Shown here: positions 30,324 to 39,202 of the stretch, piece by piece
How positions within the stretch are numbered: the stretch's first letter is position 1
Layout of the letters: every line of letters begins with the position of its first letter
Assembly (NCBI GenBank): GCA_964584305.1
Contig: CAZOZL010000017.1
Coordinates: 1 to 39,216 of the forward strand
Direction: 5' to 3'
Source of the DNA: SB11 sp964584305
Lineage (GTDB): Bacteria > Bacteroidota > Bacteroidia > UBA8524
DNA: 39,216 bases
The notes under the pieces: generated by a model
The model's database searches: none
Seen by the model: the letters and a program-made list of their open reading frames with translations, nothing else
What the model was told of the DNA's origin: nothing
Position numbers and translations under genes: made by a program

Positions 30324-31662
30324 GGGTTGCTGCTATTTCGTTTTTTCCATTTATACCTATGCCGTAATATGCGAAACCTAATTCGTTCATTTCTATCGCA
30401 TCGTAAATATTTCGCCCGTCAAAAATCACATGACTTTTAAGCAATTTCGCCATTACTTTAAAGTTAGGTATTCTAAACTCTGGCCACTCTGTTATAAGTA
30501 GTAGTCCATCTGCGTCAATCAATGCTTCTTCGGGGTCTTTGGCATACTCTATTTTATCACCAATCATGTGTTTGGTTTCTTCCATTGCCACAGGGTCGTA
30601 TGCTTTTATTTTCGCTCCTTGCGCAATCAATTGGTCTATAATAACTAATGATGGAGCTTCGCGCATATCATCAGTTTTAGGTTTAAAAGAAAGTCCCCAC
30701 ATGGCAAATGTTTTGCCTTTAATATCTCCATTAAAGTGTTTCATTACTTTATTAAAGATTACAGATTTTTGGTCGTCGTTTACATCTTCAACAGATTGAA
30801 GTATGCGCATATTATAGCCATTTTGGGCAGCTGTTTTTATTAGTGCTTTCACATCTTTTGGAAAACATGAGCCGCCATAGCCCGCACCAGGGTATATAAA
30901 TTTGTTACCTATACGGGCATCACTACCAATACCTTTGCGTACCATATTCACATCAGCACCTACTATTTCACACAAATTAGCTACATCGTTCATAAAGCTA
31001 ATTTTTGTTGCCAGCATACTGTTGGCAGCATATTTTGTCATTTCTGCCGAAGGTACATCCATAAAAATAATGGGATGCCCGTTTAGCAAAAAGGGTTTGT
31101 ATAAACGCCCCATAGTTTCCTCTGCCTTTTCAGACTCAATACCAATAACAATGCGGTCTGGTTTTAAGAAATCGCTTATAGCAGCACCTTCTTTCAAAAA
31201 TTCAGGGTTTGATGCTACATCAAATGTTAAATCAGCATTACGGTTTTCCAAAGCCTTTGCTACCGTATTGCGTACTTTTTTTGCTGTACCTACTGGTACG
31301 GTACTTTTTGTAACTACCACTAAATACTCGCTCATGTGGCTGCCTATTTCATCGGCAACTGCAAGTACATATTTCAAATCAGCACTTCCGTCTTCACCTG
31401 GGGGTGTTCCTACGGCTATAAAGGCAACATCAGCACCACTAATACTATCTGCCAAGCTGGTGCTAAAGTGTAAACGTTCTTTATCTACATTACGCAGTAC
31501 CATTTCTTCAAGTCCTGGCTCATAAATAGGCATTATCCCTTTTTTAAGGTTATCGATTTTTTTCTGGTCTATATCAACGCAAGTAACATCAATACCTACT
31601 TCGGCAAAGCAAGTTCCAGTTACAAGCCCTACATAACCTGTTCCTATTACTACTATTTTCAT
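30316..31662 (-). CDS. ugd: UDP-glucose 6-dehydrogenase
   Basis: Twice oxidises UDP-glucose to UDP-glucuronate with 2 NAD+. It has 448 residues: N-terminal NAD domain with GTGYVGLVTG at 7-16, VGTPPGEDGSAD near 84-95, TKSTVPVGT at 118-126, the central helical domain with EFLKEGAA, and catalytic C266 in GAGYGGSCFPKD. The length and motifs fit the Ugd/TuaD type rather than WbpA-type UDP-GlcNAc dehydrogenases, although the two cannot be fully separated by eye. It precedes UDP-glucuronate decarboxylase with an 8-base overlap, giving UDP-Glc to UDP-GlcA to UDP-Xyl in one operon. Confidence 0.95.
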   Translation of the reverse strand: MKIVVIGTGYVGLVTGTCFAEVGIDVTCVDIDQKKIDNLKKGIMPIYEPGLEEMVLRNVDKERLHFSTSLADSISGADVAFIAVGTPPGEDGSADLKYVLAVADEIGSHMSEYLVVVTKSTVPVGTAKKVRNTVAKALENRNADLTFDVASNPEFLKEGAAISDFLKPDRIVIGIESEKAEETMGRLYKPFLLNGHPIIFMDVPSAEMTKYAANSMLATKISFMNDVANLCEIVGADVNMVRKGIGSDARIGNKFIYPGAGYGGSCFPKDVKALIKTAAQNGYNMRILQSVEDVNDDQKSVIFNKVMKHFNGDIKGKTFAMWGLSFKPKTDDMREAPSLVIIDQLIAQGAKIKAYDPVAMEETKHMIGDKIEYAKDPEEALIDADGLLLITEWPEFRIPNFKVMAKLLKSHVIFDGRNIYDAIEMNELGFAYYGIGINGKNEIAATHA

Positions 31663-31693
31663 GTGCGATTAAATTTTAGTGATTATTTGTTGA

Positions 31694-32845
31694 TTAGCGA
31701 TTAATAAATTCTAAAACTGTATGGGTAATATATTTTAGTTGTTCCTCTTCAAGTTCGGTATGTATAGGTAGTGAGAAAACAGTTTTACAAAGGTTTTCTG
31801 TTACGGGAAACATCCCCTCTGTATATCTGCTGTTTTTATATGCTTTTTGCATATGTAATGGTATGGGGTAGTATATCATACTGGGCACTCCTTTTTCTGT
31901 CAAGTAATTTCTTAATTGCTCTCTGTCAATATCAACACCTGTTAATAGTAGTGTATATTGATGAAAAACATGGTTGGAGTTTTTTGCTCTTTCAGGAGTT
32001 TTTACTTTAGGGTGATTGGCAAATGCGGTGTCATAATAATCTGCGGCTTTGTTTCTTGCGGCAGCGTAGTTATCAAGCTGGCGTAATTTTATCCTTAAAA
32101 CTGCTGCTTGTATGCTATCCAATCGGCTGTTTACTCCAATTTCATCGTGGGTATATAGTTTTGATTGCCCGTGCGAAGCAATTACACGCATTTTTAAGCC
32201 CAATTCCTCATCATTAGTAAAAATAGCACCGCCATCACCCATGCACCCTAAATTTTTTGACGGGTAAAAAGAGGTAGCACCAATAGTGCCTATTGTTCCT
32301 GCTTTTTGCTTAGTACCGTCTTTAAAAGTATAATCAGCACCTATGGCTTGTGCAGTATCTTCAATAACGTATAAATTATGTTTTTTGGCAATAGCCATTA
32401 TCGCTTCCATATCAGCACATTGCCCAAACAAATGTACGGGTACAATAGCTTTTGTTTTTGGGGTAATAGCCGCCTCAATAGCTTCAATACTAATATCAAA
32501 AGTAGCGGGGTTTACATCTACCAAAACAGGAGTAAGCTGTAATAAAGCGATAACTTCGGCGGTGGCTACATAAGTGAAACTTGCGGTTATCACCTCATCA
32601 CCAGGTTTTAGCCCCAAAGCCATCATGGCAATTTGCAAAGCATCAGTGCCGTTGGCACAGGGAATAACGTGTTTTACATTAAGGTAATCCTCAAACTCTT
32701 TTTGAAAGGCTTTTACCTCTGGTCCATTGATAAAAGCCGAAGAACTCACTACATTTAAAATAGCACTATCTACTTCTTTTTGAATTTTTTGATACTGGCT
32801 GAATACATCAACCATCTGAATTTTTTTAATACCTTGAGGCTCCAC
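31694..32845 (-). CDS. wbpE: DegT/DnrJ/EryC1 sugar aminotransferase, WbpE-like
   Basis: PLP-dependent aminotransferase acting on keto-sugar nucleotides, 383 residues. The PLP lysine is K197 in SFYPSKNLGCMGDGG; D163 in IEDTAQAIGA binds the pyridine nitrogen; CANGTDALQIAMMALG and SRLDSIQAAVL are family marks. Many segments (PGDEVITASFTYVATAE, VPVHLFGQCADMEAI) match the WbpE/WlbC enzymes that aminate C3 of UDP-3-keto-GlcNAcA. The start is GTG at 32845; an ATG at 32815 (MVDVFSQYQ) is the alternative and would drop ten residues. It is the first gene of the five-gene nucleotide-sugar operon, with a TATATTTG box upstream. Confidence 0.9.
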   Translation of the reverse strand: MEPQGIKKIQMVDVFSQYQKIQKEVDSAILNVVSSSAFINGPEVKAFQKEFEDYLNVKHVIPCANGTDALQIAMMALGLKPGDEVITASFTYVATAEVIALLQLTPVLVDVNPATFDISIEAIEAAITPKTKAIVPVHLFGQCADMEAIMAIAKKHNLYVIEDTAQAIGADYTFKDGTKQKAGTIGTIGATSFYPSKNLGCMGDGGAIFTNDEELGLKMRVIASHGQSKLYTHDEIGVNSRLDSIQAAVLRIKLRQLDNYAAARNKAADYYDTAFANHPKVKTPERAKNSNHVFHQYTLLLTGVDIDREQLRNYLTEKGVPSMIYYPIPLHMQKAYKNSRYTEGMFPVTENLCKTVFSLPIHTELEEEQLKYITHTVLEFINR

Positions 32846-32862
32846 AGTTATTGTTTTTTGGG

Positions 32863-32870
32863 CAAATATA
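32863..32870 (-). promoter_or_regulatory. -7 promoter element of the nucleotide-sugar operon
   Basis: TATATTTG on the minus strand, followed by CCC, 17 bases before the GTG start at 32845. No TTG at the usual distance. Confidence 0.5.
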
Positions 32871-32984
32871 TGGCATTAGGGCAAACACCTGTGAAGTAGT
32901 TGTACTCAAAATTGTGAATAGTATCAACTTTTAGACATATTTTGTCGTTTACCTGTTTAGCTATGCAATAGTAAAAAAATGGCG

Positions 32985-32992
32985 TAGGTTTG
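32985..32992 (+). promoter_or_regulatory. -7 promoter element of the barrel/waaA unit
   Basis: TAGGTTTG matches TAnnTTTG, 13 bases before the ATG at 33006. The 160-base space also holds the divergent operon's promoter. Confidence 0.5.
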
Positions 32993-33005
32993 ACAATCAA
33001 TAATA

Positions 33006-33809
33006 ATGTTAAGAAAAGTTTATATACTTATAATTTCAGTGCTTTTCAGCACTGTACTTTTTGGGCAACTGGATAGTACTACCGTTGATAGTGCAAAAAC
33101 TTTAGCTAAACCTGCGCCTCCAAGAATTTATAACCCACAGCGGGCAGTATTGTTTCGTTTCCACTACGTATATAGTATTCCACAAGCCGATTTTGCTAAA
33201 CGCTATTCCTTTTTTGCTCAACTGGGTGGTAGTGTTGGGATGAAGTTTGAAAATGGTTGGGACTTTCGTTTAGAAGGTAGTTTTTTATTTAGTCGATTTG
33301 TAATTGAAAACGGAGTTTTTGACTCTATACGAGGTAGTAATGGCTTTTTGATTGATAAAAACGGGTTTGATTTTAATCCACAAATATCAATGCGAGGCTA
33401 TACGCTTAGTGCACATATAGGGCGATTGTTCCCATTGGGCAGAAACCAAAATAGCGGCATATTTATTAGTGGTGGAGTGGGGTTTTTACAACATAGATTG
33501 CATTTTGAAAATACTAATATTCTCGCACCACAGGCTAGCGGTGCTATTTTAGAAGGATATGATAGACGTACCAACGGTTATTATTTTAATGAGTTTATTG
33601 GGTATCAACATATGTCGTCAAACAAACTAAGAAATTTTTTTATAGGTGTTGAGTTTGCACAAGGAAGAACCCAGTATGCCAGAAACTGGAATACTGATTT
33701 GATGCAACCTGATAATACCAACCGTACTGATAACTATTGGGGAATACGTATAGGCTGGATATTACCTATATATACAGGTAATAAAGGGCAAGAAGAATAT
33801 GTTTTTTAG
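33006..33809 (+). CDS. Outer-membrane beta-barrel protein next to waaA
   Basis: A 267-residue protein with a signal peptide (MLRKVYILIISVLFSTVLFGQ), a short Pro/Thr-rich linker, and then amphipathic strands with aromatic girdles (AVLFRFHYVYSIPQADFAK, GSVGMKFENGWDFRLEGSFLF, GIFISGGVGFLQHRLHF, YFNEFIGYQHM, WGIRIGWILPIY). This fits an 8-10 stranded barrel. I do not know the family name. It is followed by waaA after 109 bases on the same strand, so a link to LPS assembly is possible but rests on position only. The C-terminus ends EEYVF, with the terminal Phe often seen in BAM substrates. Confidence 0.78.
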   Translation: MLRKVYILIISVLFSTVLFGQLDSTTVDSAKTLAKPAPPRIYNPQRAVLFRFHYVYSIPQADFAKRYSFFAQLGGSVGMKFENGWDFRLEGSFLFSRFVIENGVFDSIRGSNGFLIDKNGFDFNPQISMRGYTLSAHIGRLFPLGRNQNSGIFISGGVGFLQHRLHFENTNILAPQASGAILEGYDRRTNGYYFNEFIGYQHMSSNKLRNFFIGVEFAQGRTQYARNWNTDLMQPDNTNRTDNYWGIRIGWILPIYTGNKGQEEYVF

Positions 33810-33918
33810 CTCTAATAAAAATTATATCTTTAAATTGAGTTAAGGTTTGTATTAGCAAATTACGGATAGTATGCAAAACTACAAACACAAAGGCAGCCCC
33901 AAAAAAGTAAAATTTTAA

Positions 33919-35139
33919 ATGCCCATATTATACGATTTAGGAATTACGGCTTATACCACTGGTGCTAAAATAATAGGCATTTGGAATGAGAAAGCCCGCA
34001 AATGGGTAGCAGGGCGAAAAGGAATTTTTGAGCATATAGAAAACACATTACCCAAAAAAGAGAATAAAAAAAGGGTATGGATGCACGTAGCCTCATTAGG
34101 CGAGTTTGAGCAAGGGCTACCCCTAATAGAAAAATTTAATAGACACGAGTGGGATATTGTAACTACATTTTTCTCGCCATCGGGGTATGAGCATAGAAAA
34201 AGCCATACTGGAATAGACAAAGCCTACTATTTGCCTCAAGATACTTTTAAAAATGCTTCACACTTTTTAGATTTAGTGCAACCCGATGTAGTCATTTTTG
34301 TGAAATATGATTTTTGGTATTATTACCTGCAAGAAATAAATAGACGCGAAATACCTTTATACCTTATATCGGCACTATTTAGGACAGAGCAACGGTTTTT
34401 TAAGAAAAATGCGAAACTGCACCAAAAAATGTTGTTTTGCTTCAATCATATTTTTACCCAAAATCAAAACTCGGTGAGTATGCTATCAGGTATTGGGTAT
34501 AAAAATGCAACCTATGTAGGCGATACCCGTTGCGACCGAGTGATACAAAATGCACAACAGCCTAAAAAATTCCCTACTATTACTGCTTTTAAGGGAAAAA
34601 ACAAACTATTGGTAGTGGGCAGTAGCTGGCAAGAAGAAGAGGATATGTTAGCCAAAATAGCACCTCACTTTAAAGAGTTAAGGTTGGTGATAGCACCTCA
34701 TAATATTAGCGAAAAACACCTTGCTGAAATAGAAGGGAAGTTTGATAAAACTATACGCTACTCCAAATTAAACCAAGAGAATAGCCCGTTTTATAATGTA
34801 GTAATTATTGATAATATAGGGATGCTATCCTCACTCTATCAATATGCTGATATAGCAATGATAGGTGGTGCTTTTAGGAAAGGATTGCACAATATTTTGG
34901 AAGCTGCCGTTTTTGGCATCCCCATTATTTATGGTACACCTATAAACAAATATCCAGAAGGGAAACGCCTTGCACAAGCAGGCGGAGGGTTTATGATAAA
35001 TACTACCCCACAGCTAAACACTACCTTGCAGCAACTACTAAACGATGATAAAAAACGCCAACTTGCAGGCGAAAAAGCCAAGCAGTTTATCCTTTCAAAC
35101 GCTGGTGCTGCCAATAAAATTTATAAGGCAATTATATAA
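33919..35139 (+). CDS. waaA: 3-deoxy-D-manno-octulosonic acid transferase (Kdo transferase)
   Basis: GT30 glycosyltransferase that adds Kdo from CMP-Kdo to the lipid A precursor at the inner membrane; its presence shows that the organism makes LPS. It has 406 residues. The N-terminal segment with the membrane-proximal helix and WVAGRKG is typical. The catalytic base is expected at E62 in ASLGEFEQG. FFSPSGYEHRK, VKYDFWYYYL, VVGSSWQEEED and IGGAFRKGLHNILEAAVFGIPIIYG are family segments, the last binding CMP-Kdo. It is shorter than E. coli WaaA by about 20 residues. Its 3' end converges with the flippase gene, 43 bases apart, with no clear hairpin. Confidence 0.96.
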   Translation: MPILYDLGITAYTTGAKIIGIWNEKARKWVAGRKGIFEHIENTLPKKENKKRVWMHVASLGEFEQGLPLIEKFNRHEWDIVTTFFSPSGYEHRKSHTGIDKAYYLPQDTFKNASHFLDLVQPDVVIFVKYDFWYYYLQEINRREIPLYLISALFRTEQRFFKKNAKLHQKMLFCFNHIFTQNQNSVSMLSGIGYKNATYVGDTRCDRVIQNAQQPKKFPTITAFKGKNKLLVVGSSWQEEEDMLAKIAPHFKELRLVIAPHNISEKHLAEIEGKFDKTIRYSKLNQENSPFYNVVIIDNIGMLSSLYQYADIAMIGGAFRKGLHNILEAAVFGIPIIYGTPINKYPEGKRLAQAGGGFMINTTPQLNTTLQQLLNDDKKRQLAGEKAKQFILSNAGAANKIYKAII

Positions 35140-35182
35140 AAAGGTTCTCATTATAATGCACTACCAGTTGGTTATAAGAGTA

Positions 35183-36376
35183 TTACTTGCTTGTTTTAGA
35201 AAACACTATACCGCTGATAATAGCAGCAACTATATATACCAAGCTGGCTGTTGCAGCAGCACCTATGCTACTATAAGACGGGATAAGCGCAATACCAATG
35301 ATAACAGTGAGCCCAAAACCAGTAAAAGAGATAATTGTGTTGATATGGTTTTTGCCAATGCCCGAAAAGAAATGTGCATTTAAATTTGCATACGAAAAGG
35401 CTACAATACCAGGGGCTAATGCCCATATAATTTGCTGTAAACCCGTAAAATTTCGTCCAAATAAATAAGTATAGAAACCATCGGGTAAAAAGCATACTAT
35501 GGCGGCTAAACCTATTGAAATAAGCAGGTTAGTTTTTCTAAGTTCAATAGTACGCCGTTTTGAAACATTAATATCTTTCTCATTAGCAATTTCAGCGTAT
35601 TGTATGGTGGATATACTTCTACTCACAATCCAAATAGATTCTGCAATGGCAATAGCATTAGAGTATATACCTATCGGGAGAAGAGTATGATAATACCCTA
35701 TGATATAAAAACTAGAACGATATATTAGCAATTGCCCCAAATTGGCAAGTTGTATATAGCCCCCATGCCAAATAAAACGGCGTAAAACTTCTTTTAATTC
35801 TATTACAGCATAGCTATTACCAAACTCTTTATAGGTATATACAAAACTTACTAAAAATGAAATACCATAACCAATGTACAATGCAATAATATAATCGTTG
35901 TATTGCTGCTTGCCTATGCTGCCATAAAACGCAAAAAGCAGGTAACCCAGTGTAATAAACACCTGTATTACAGTTAAAATATTGAAAATATGAGTTTTTT
36001 GCTTGCCTAATAAAAGATTGGTATTAGTACTAAACCATCCTAAAATAGTAGCTAAAATAAAGGTATGAATATCTAAACTGGTAAAAGTAACTCCTGAAAG
36101 GTAATAGACTAAACCCAGTAAGCAGGCTATTAAAGGCACCCAAATATAGGATACTACAACAAGCGTAAAAGTATGAAAACGGGGGGCAAGATACACCAAT
36201 GCAGCCCCCCCCATAATATTAGTAAACAGGTTAATAAAAGAGATATTTAAAATAAGTAAGGCGGCTTTGCCTTTCCCTTCAACACCTAAAAATTGTGATA
36301 GTATAATAGCAATAGCAAATGCAGCAACGGCACTGCCAAAGCGTGCTAAAAATGTTACTATTATTTTGCTATTCAT
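35183..36376 (-). CDS. Polysaccharide flippase, Wzx-like (MOP superfamily)
   Basis: Inner-membrane protein of the oligosaccharide flippase family, which moves undecaprenyl-linked repeat units to the periplasm. It has 397 residues with about 11-12 hydrophobic helices. The N-terminus (KIIVTFLARFGSAVAAFAIAIILSQFLGVEGKGK) is the usual Wzx/MOP opening, with the conserved Arg in helix 1 and G-x-E/G-x-G after it. It is a little shorter than typical (about 420-480). It is the third gene of the minus-strand group, following the formyltransferase fusion after 6 bases, which supports a repeat-unit pathway. Confidence 0.9.
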   Translation of the reverse strand: MNSKIIVTFLARFGSAVAAFAIAIILSQFLGVEGKGKAALLILNISFINLFTNIMGGAALVYLAPRFHTFTLVVVSYIWVPLIACLLGLVYYLSGVTFTSLDIHTFILATILGWFSTNTNLLLGKQKTHIFNILTVIQVFITLGYLLFAFYGSIGKQQYNDYIIALYIGYGISFLVSFVYTYKEFGNSYAVIELKEVLRRFIWHGGYIQLANLGQLLIYRSSFYIIGYYHTLLPIGIYSNAIAIAESIWIVSRSISTIQYAEIANEKDINVSKRRTIELRKTNLLISIGLAAIVCFLPDGFYTYLFGRNFTGLQQIIWALAPGIVAFSYANLNAHFFSGIGKNHINTIISFTGFGLTVIIGIALIPSYSSIGAAATASLVYIVAAIISGIVFSKTSK

Positions 36377-36382
36377 AAAAAA

Positions 36383-38020
36383 TTAGCCCAACAGTCTTTT
36401 AATGGCTAAACTTAAGGAATAAATATATTTTTTACTATCAATAACTATGGTATTGTTATTAATACTAATGTGGTGTAGCCCTTTATTAAACTGTTTATCA
36501 AACGGTTTTATTTCATTAATAAGTTCTTCTTTATATTCAGTTTCGGTGAGGGTGATAATTTTATTCAGCATTAAACTACCACCATAGGTTTTTGAGCAGT
36601 TTTGCGAGGGACGAATAATACTCCCATTCTGTTCAAAAAAGCTGCCTGCTGGTCTTGCTGATGAAATATCGGTTTTTACTGGATTTAGCAGGTGGGGGAT
36701 AAATTCCCCATCCAAACTATCGCTATAAAAAATAAATAGCTGGGCATTGTGCAATGCGTTATTAATAGTGCAAAACAGCCAATATTTATTATTGTATAAC
36801 AATAGCGAAGGATCAATAGCTTTAACACCGTTTAATAAATGCCTGTGTTGTTTTAGTTGCAGTTGTTTGTTAATAGTGTATGCACTTGCTGTTTTACCCA
36901 TATACCCTTCGGGGAGGCAGTATGTCTCATCATTATTTATAAAAATAAAAGGATAGGAGTAATGCAATGAAGTGTTTAATACTTCCACTTCACTATTGCT
37001 TTCACTGCCAATAGTTATGGCAGCAATATGTCCTTTTTGGGTAGAGTAGTTGTATCGCTCAAAAAATATAACTTGGTGGTTTTGCAAGGTGGTAATAAAA
37101 GGGTCGGCTCTATAACTTTTTTTCTTATCGTCGGGCAACCATTTTGCTTGCAGTGTTTTATTTAAAAAAAGGTCTTCTTTAGTGTTTTTTAAAATGGCAA
37201 TAGCCCACAACTCAACTTGGAAAAGCGAGTTGTACCAAAACTTTAGTTTATTAAACCCAAGAAGGAGTAAAAAACGAATGAAGGTAAAATTAGTAGGTGC
37301 TTTATTAATAGGCAGTTGTTCTTTTTGGGGTGCGCTTACCATAGCAACATCACCATTATATAAAATAGATAAACCTACTTGCTTTATCCAAATAGCGGTA
37401 TGGGTAAATAATGTGTTTAGGTGGAAACTGTATGAATGGTGGGTAGTTTTAAATACTCCTTTTTTTAAGATAATACCACCATCAAGGGTGGGCGTGAGGC
37501 GTTGGAGTATGCAAGCGGTGGTAGGGGTATTGCTAAAAATTTCCCAAAAACCTGCGGGTCCGCCTCTAAACTTTTTTTCATCACCGTGGTGAAAACTCCA
37601 AATACCGTATTTAGCTACGTTTAGCACATCTCCTTTCAGTATTCCAAAACCAAAACGGATAAGGAAGTCTAATTTTTTATTTTCTATTTGTTTAATGTCT
37701 TCATCCTTAAAATACTGACTATATTTCCCCTTATTAGTAGTTTTTACTTTTAATGTTTCTACCTCTTTAAAAACGGTAGCCATACTAACGGGCTGCCTTG
37801 CCGCAACTTTTAATAAGCGTGTTTCATATTGCCGAAACAACAAAGTAGAGGAGAAAATTTTTTTAAAATAGCTCTCTTTACTTATGGGGTTATCATTGGT
37901 TATAATAAATGTAAGCGCAAAATGGGGGTCGTTTAATAAATGGTATATAGCATCAGTTTGCCATTTTTGCAAGGTATTGCCATTGCACAGTATCCCAAAT
38001 TTTAGTTTTTTGCTTGTCAA
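36383..38020 (-). CDS. Formyltransferase-like domain fused to a GH43-like beta-propeller domain
   Basis: A two-domain protein, 545 residues. Residues about 1-230 resemble 10-formyl-THF-dependent formyltransferases: YGIWSFHHGDEKKFRGGPAGFWE at 138-160 and a TPTLDGG loop at 176-182. Aligned with E. coli Fmt (N106, H108, D144), the triad is S142, H144 and D180 with identical spacing, so Asn is replaced by Ser. Residues about 285-520 resemble the five-bladed propeller of the GINT1/GH43-like families: YRADPF at 303-308, KAIDPSLL at 400-407, YWLFCT, SSARPAGSFF. TTG is the only possible start. It lies between GT4 and flippase genes. Formylation of an amino sugar, with the propeller acting as a transferase or binding domain, is inference. 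Confidence 0.8.
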   Translation of the reverse strand: MTSKKLKFGILCNGNTLQKWQTDAIYHLLNDPHFALTFIITNDNPISKESYFKKIFSSTLLFRQYETRLLKVAARQPVSMATVFKEVETLKVKTTNKGKYSQYFKDEDIKQIENKKLDFLIRFGFGILKGDVLNVAKYGIWSFHHGDEKKFRGGPAGFWEIFSNTPTTACILQRLTPTLDGGIILKKGVFKTTHHSYSFHLNTLFTHTAIWIKQVGLSILYNGDVAMVSAPQKEQLPINKAPTNFTFIRFLLLLGFNKLKFWYNSLFQVELWAIAILKNTKEDLFLNKTLQAKWLPDDKKKSYRADPFITTLQNHQVIFFERYNYSTQKGHIAAITIGSESNSEVEVLNTSLHYSYPFIFINNDETYCLPEGYMGKTASAYTINKQLQLKQHRHLLNGVKAIDPSLLLYNNKYWLFCTINNALHNAQLFIFYSDSLDGEFIPHLLNPVKTDISSARPAGSFFEQNGSIIRPSQNCSKTYGGSLMLNKIITLTETEYKEELINEIKPFDKQFNKGLHHISINNNTIVIDSKKYIYSLSLAIKRLLG

Positions 38021-38026
38021 AGTATA

Positions 38027-39202
38027 TTACCCTTGAATAATATTTTGGTAAATATCGTAAAACTGTTTGCCAACACCTTCATAGCTAAAATTTTTCACTG
38101 CATATTGGCGCATAGCTTCTAAATCATACCCCATAGGTGCTTGTGCTACCTTTTGTATAGCCTTTGCTAATTCATCCTCGTTTTCAGAGTTTATAAGTTC
38201 ACCAAAACCATCTTGCAGTATTTCGGGAATTCCTCCTACATTAGTAGCTATAACGGGCAAGCTACAAGCAAATGCTTCAAGAATAACAACGGGTTGGTTT
38301 TCAAATCGGCTAAAAAGGATAAACATATCGGCTTTTTGGTATTCTTTTAATAAAGCATCATTAGTTTTAAGCCCTAAAAATACTACATTTTTTAAACCTA
38401 ATTGGTGGGCATAGTCAACACAAAGTTGGTGGTCTTTCCCATAGCCTACTAAACGAAGTTCAAAATCAAAACCTTTATCTTTAAGTTGTTTTGTTACATT
38501 TAAAATACCTGTTACATTTTTTGGTTTCTCATCAAAGCAAGAAATATGCAATACTATTGGTTTTGAGTTTTTTGGCTTTATGGGTAGTGGTTTATAAAAA
38601 TTAATATCCACCACGTTTGAGACTTGGGTATAGCCTGTAGTCAAGCCGTGTTTTTGCATTGCTCTGCCTAAATGCTTTGATACGGGTGTTGTGAGTGCAG
38701 CATTTTTTACTACCCAGCGGGTCATTAATTTTCTAAACACCCCTTTATAGCTGCTGCTATTTTGTGGCAAATAGCGCGACCAATGTTCAGTTATTATATA
38801 AGGAATACCTTGTGTTATTTTTTTATAAAGAGCTATAATACCACTGCGGGTTAGTATATGTACATGGTGAATATTTGGAGTGCCAAAGTGTTTGGTAATT
38901 TTTTTATATCCCTTAAAAGAGGCTATTAAATACCGTAGGGGGTATAATAATCTATCTACAAAACTACCTTCACCCAGCCTTATATACCCTATAAGCGTAG
39001 GGATAGTATAGTCCACTTTATATTCAAACTCAATAGCTTTTTGCTGTGGTGCTGTGTTGTAAATAATGTGTAACACAGCAACATTAGCGTACGCTTGTAC
39101 AGCCTTTGCATGGTTTTTAACAAACAAACCTGCCATAGCATCATTCTTAGTAGGATACCATGCGGGTAAGAAAAGTACTTTTAGTTTATTGGTGGTTTGC
39201 AA
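38027..39202 (-). CDS. Family 4 glycosyltransferase
   Basis: Retaining GT-B glycosyltransferase, 391 residues as drawn. N-terminal: VLFLPAWYPTKNDAMAGLFVKNHAKA; acceptor-side HVHILTRSGIIALYKK; donor-side SKHLGRAM; nucleotide-sugar site FSRFENQPVVILEAFACSLPVIATNVGG with the E-x7-E type motif. It closely precedes the formyltransferase fusion (6 bases). The start given is TTG, but the frame stays open to the edge of the window (upstream residues would be KFAYL), so the gene may begin outside and be partial here. Probably an assembly enzyme for the repeat unit exported by the flippase. Confidence 0.9.
   Translation of the reverse strand: MQTTNKLKVLFLPAWYPTKNDAMAGLFVKNHAKAVQAYANVAVLHIIYNTAPQQKAIEFEYKVDYTIPTLIGYIRLGEGSFVDRLLYPLRYLIASFKGYKKITKHFGTPNIHHVHILTRSGIIALYKKITQGIPYIITEHWSRYLPQNSSSYKGVFRKLMTRWVVKNAALTTPVSKHLGRAMQKHGLTTGYTQVSNVVDINFYKPLPIKPKNSKPIVLHISCFDEKPKNVTGILNVTKQLKDKGFDFELRLVGYGKDHQLCVDYAHQLGLKNVVFLGLKTNDALLKEYQKADMFILFSRFENQPVVILEAFACSLPVIATNVGGIPEILQDGFGELINSENEDELAKAIQKVAQAPMGYDLEAMRQYAVKNFSYEGVGKQFYDIYQNIIQG

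Noticed and set aside
30902..31525. 207-codon plus-strand frame opposite ugd
   Set aside because: Antisense to a well-conserved enzyme; composition is that of a mirror frame and no start context or domain is seen.
25670..32845. Lipid A aminoarabinose (Arn) pathway from the ArnT-like, DegT, UXS and Ugd genes
   Set aside because: The DegT protein matches WbpE rather than ArnB, the decarboxylase follows UDP-xylose synthases, the formyltransferase-like protein is a different fusion, and the GT39 gene lies outside the operon on the other strand. ArnC and ArnD are absent.
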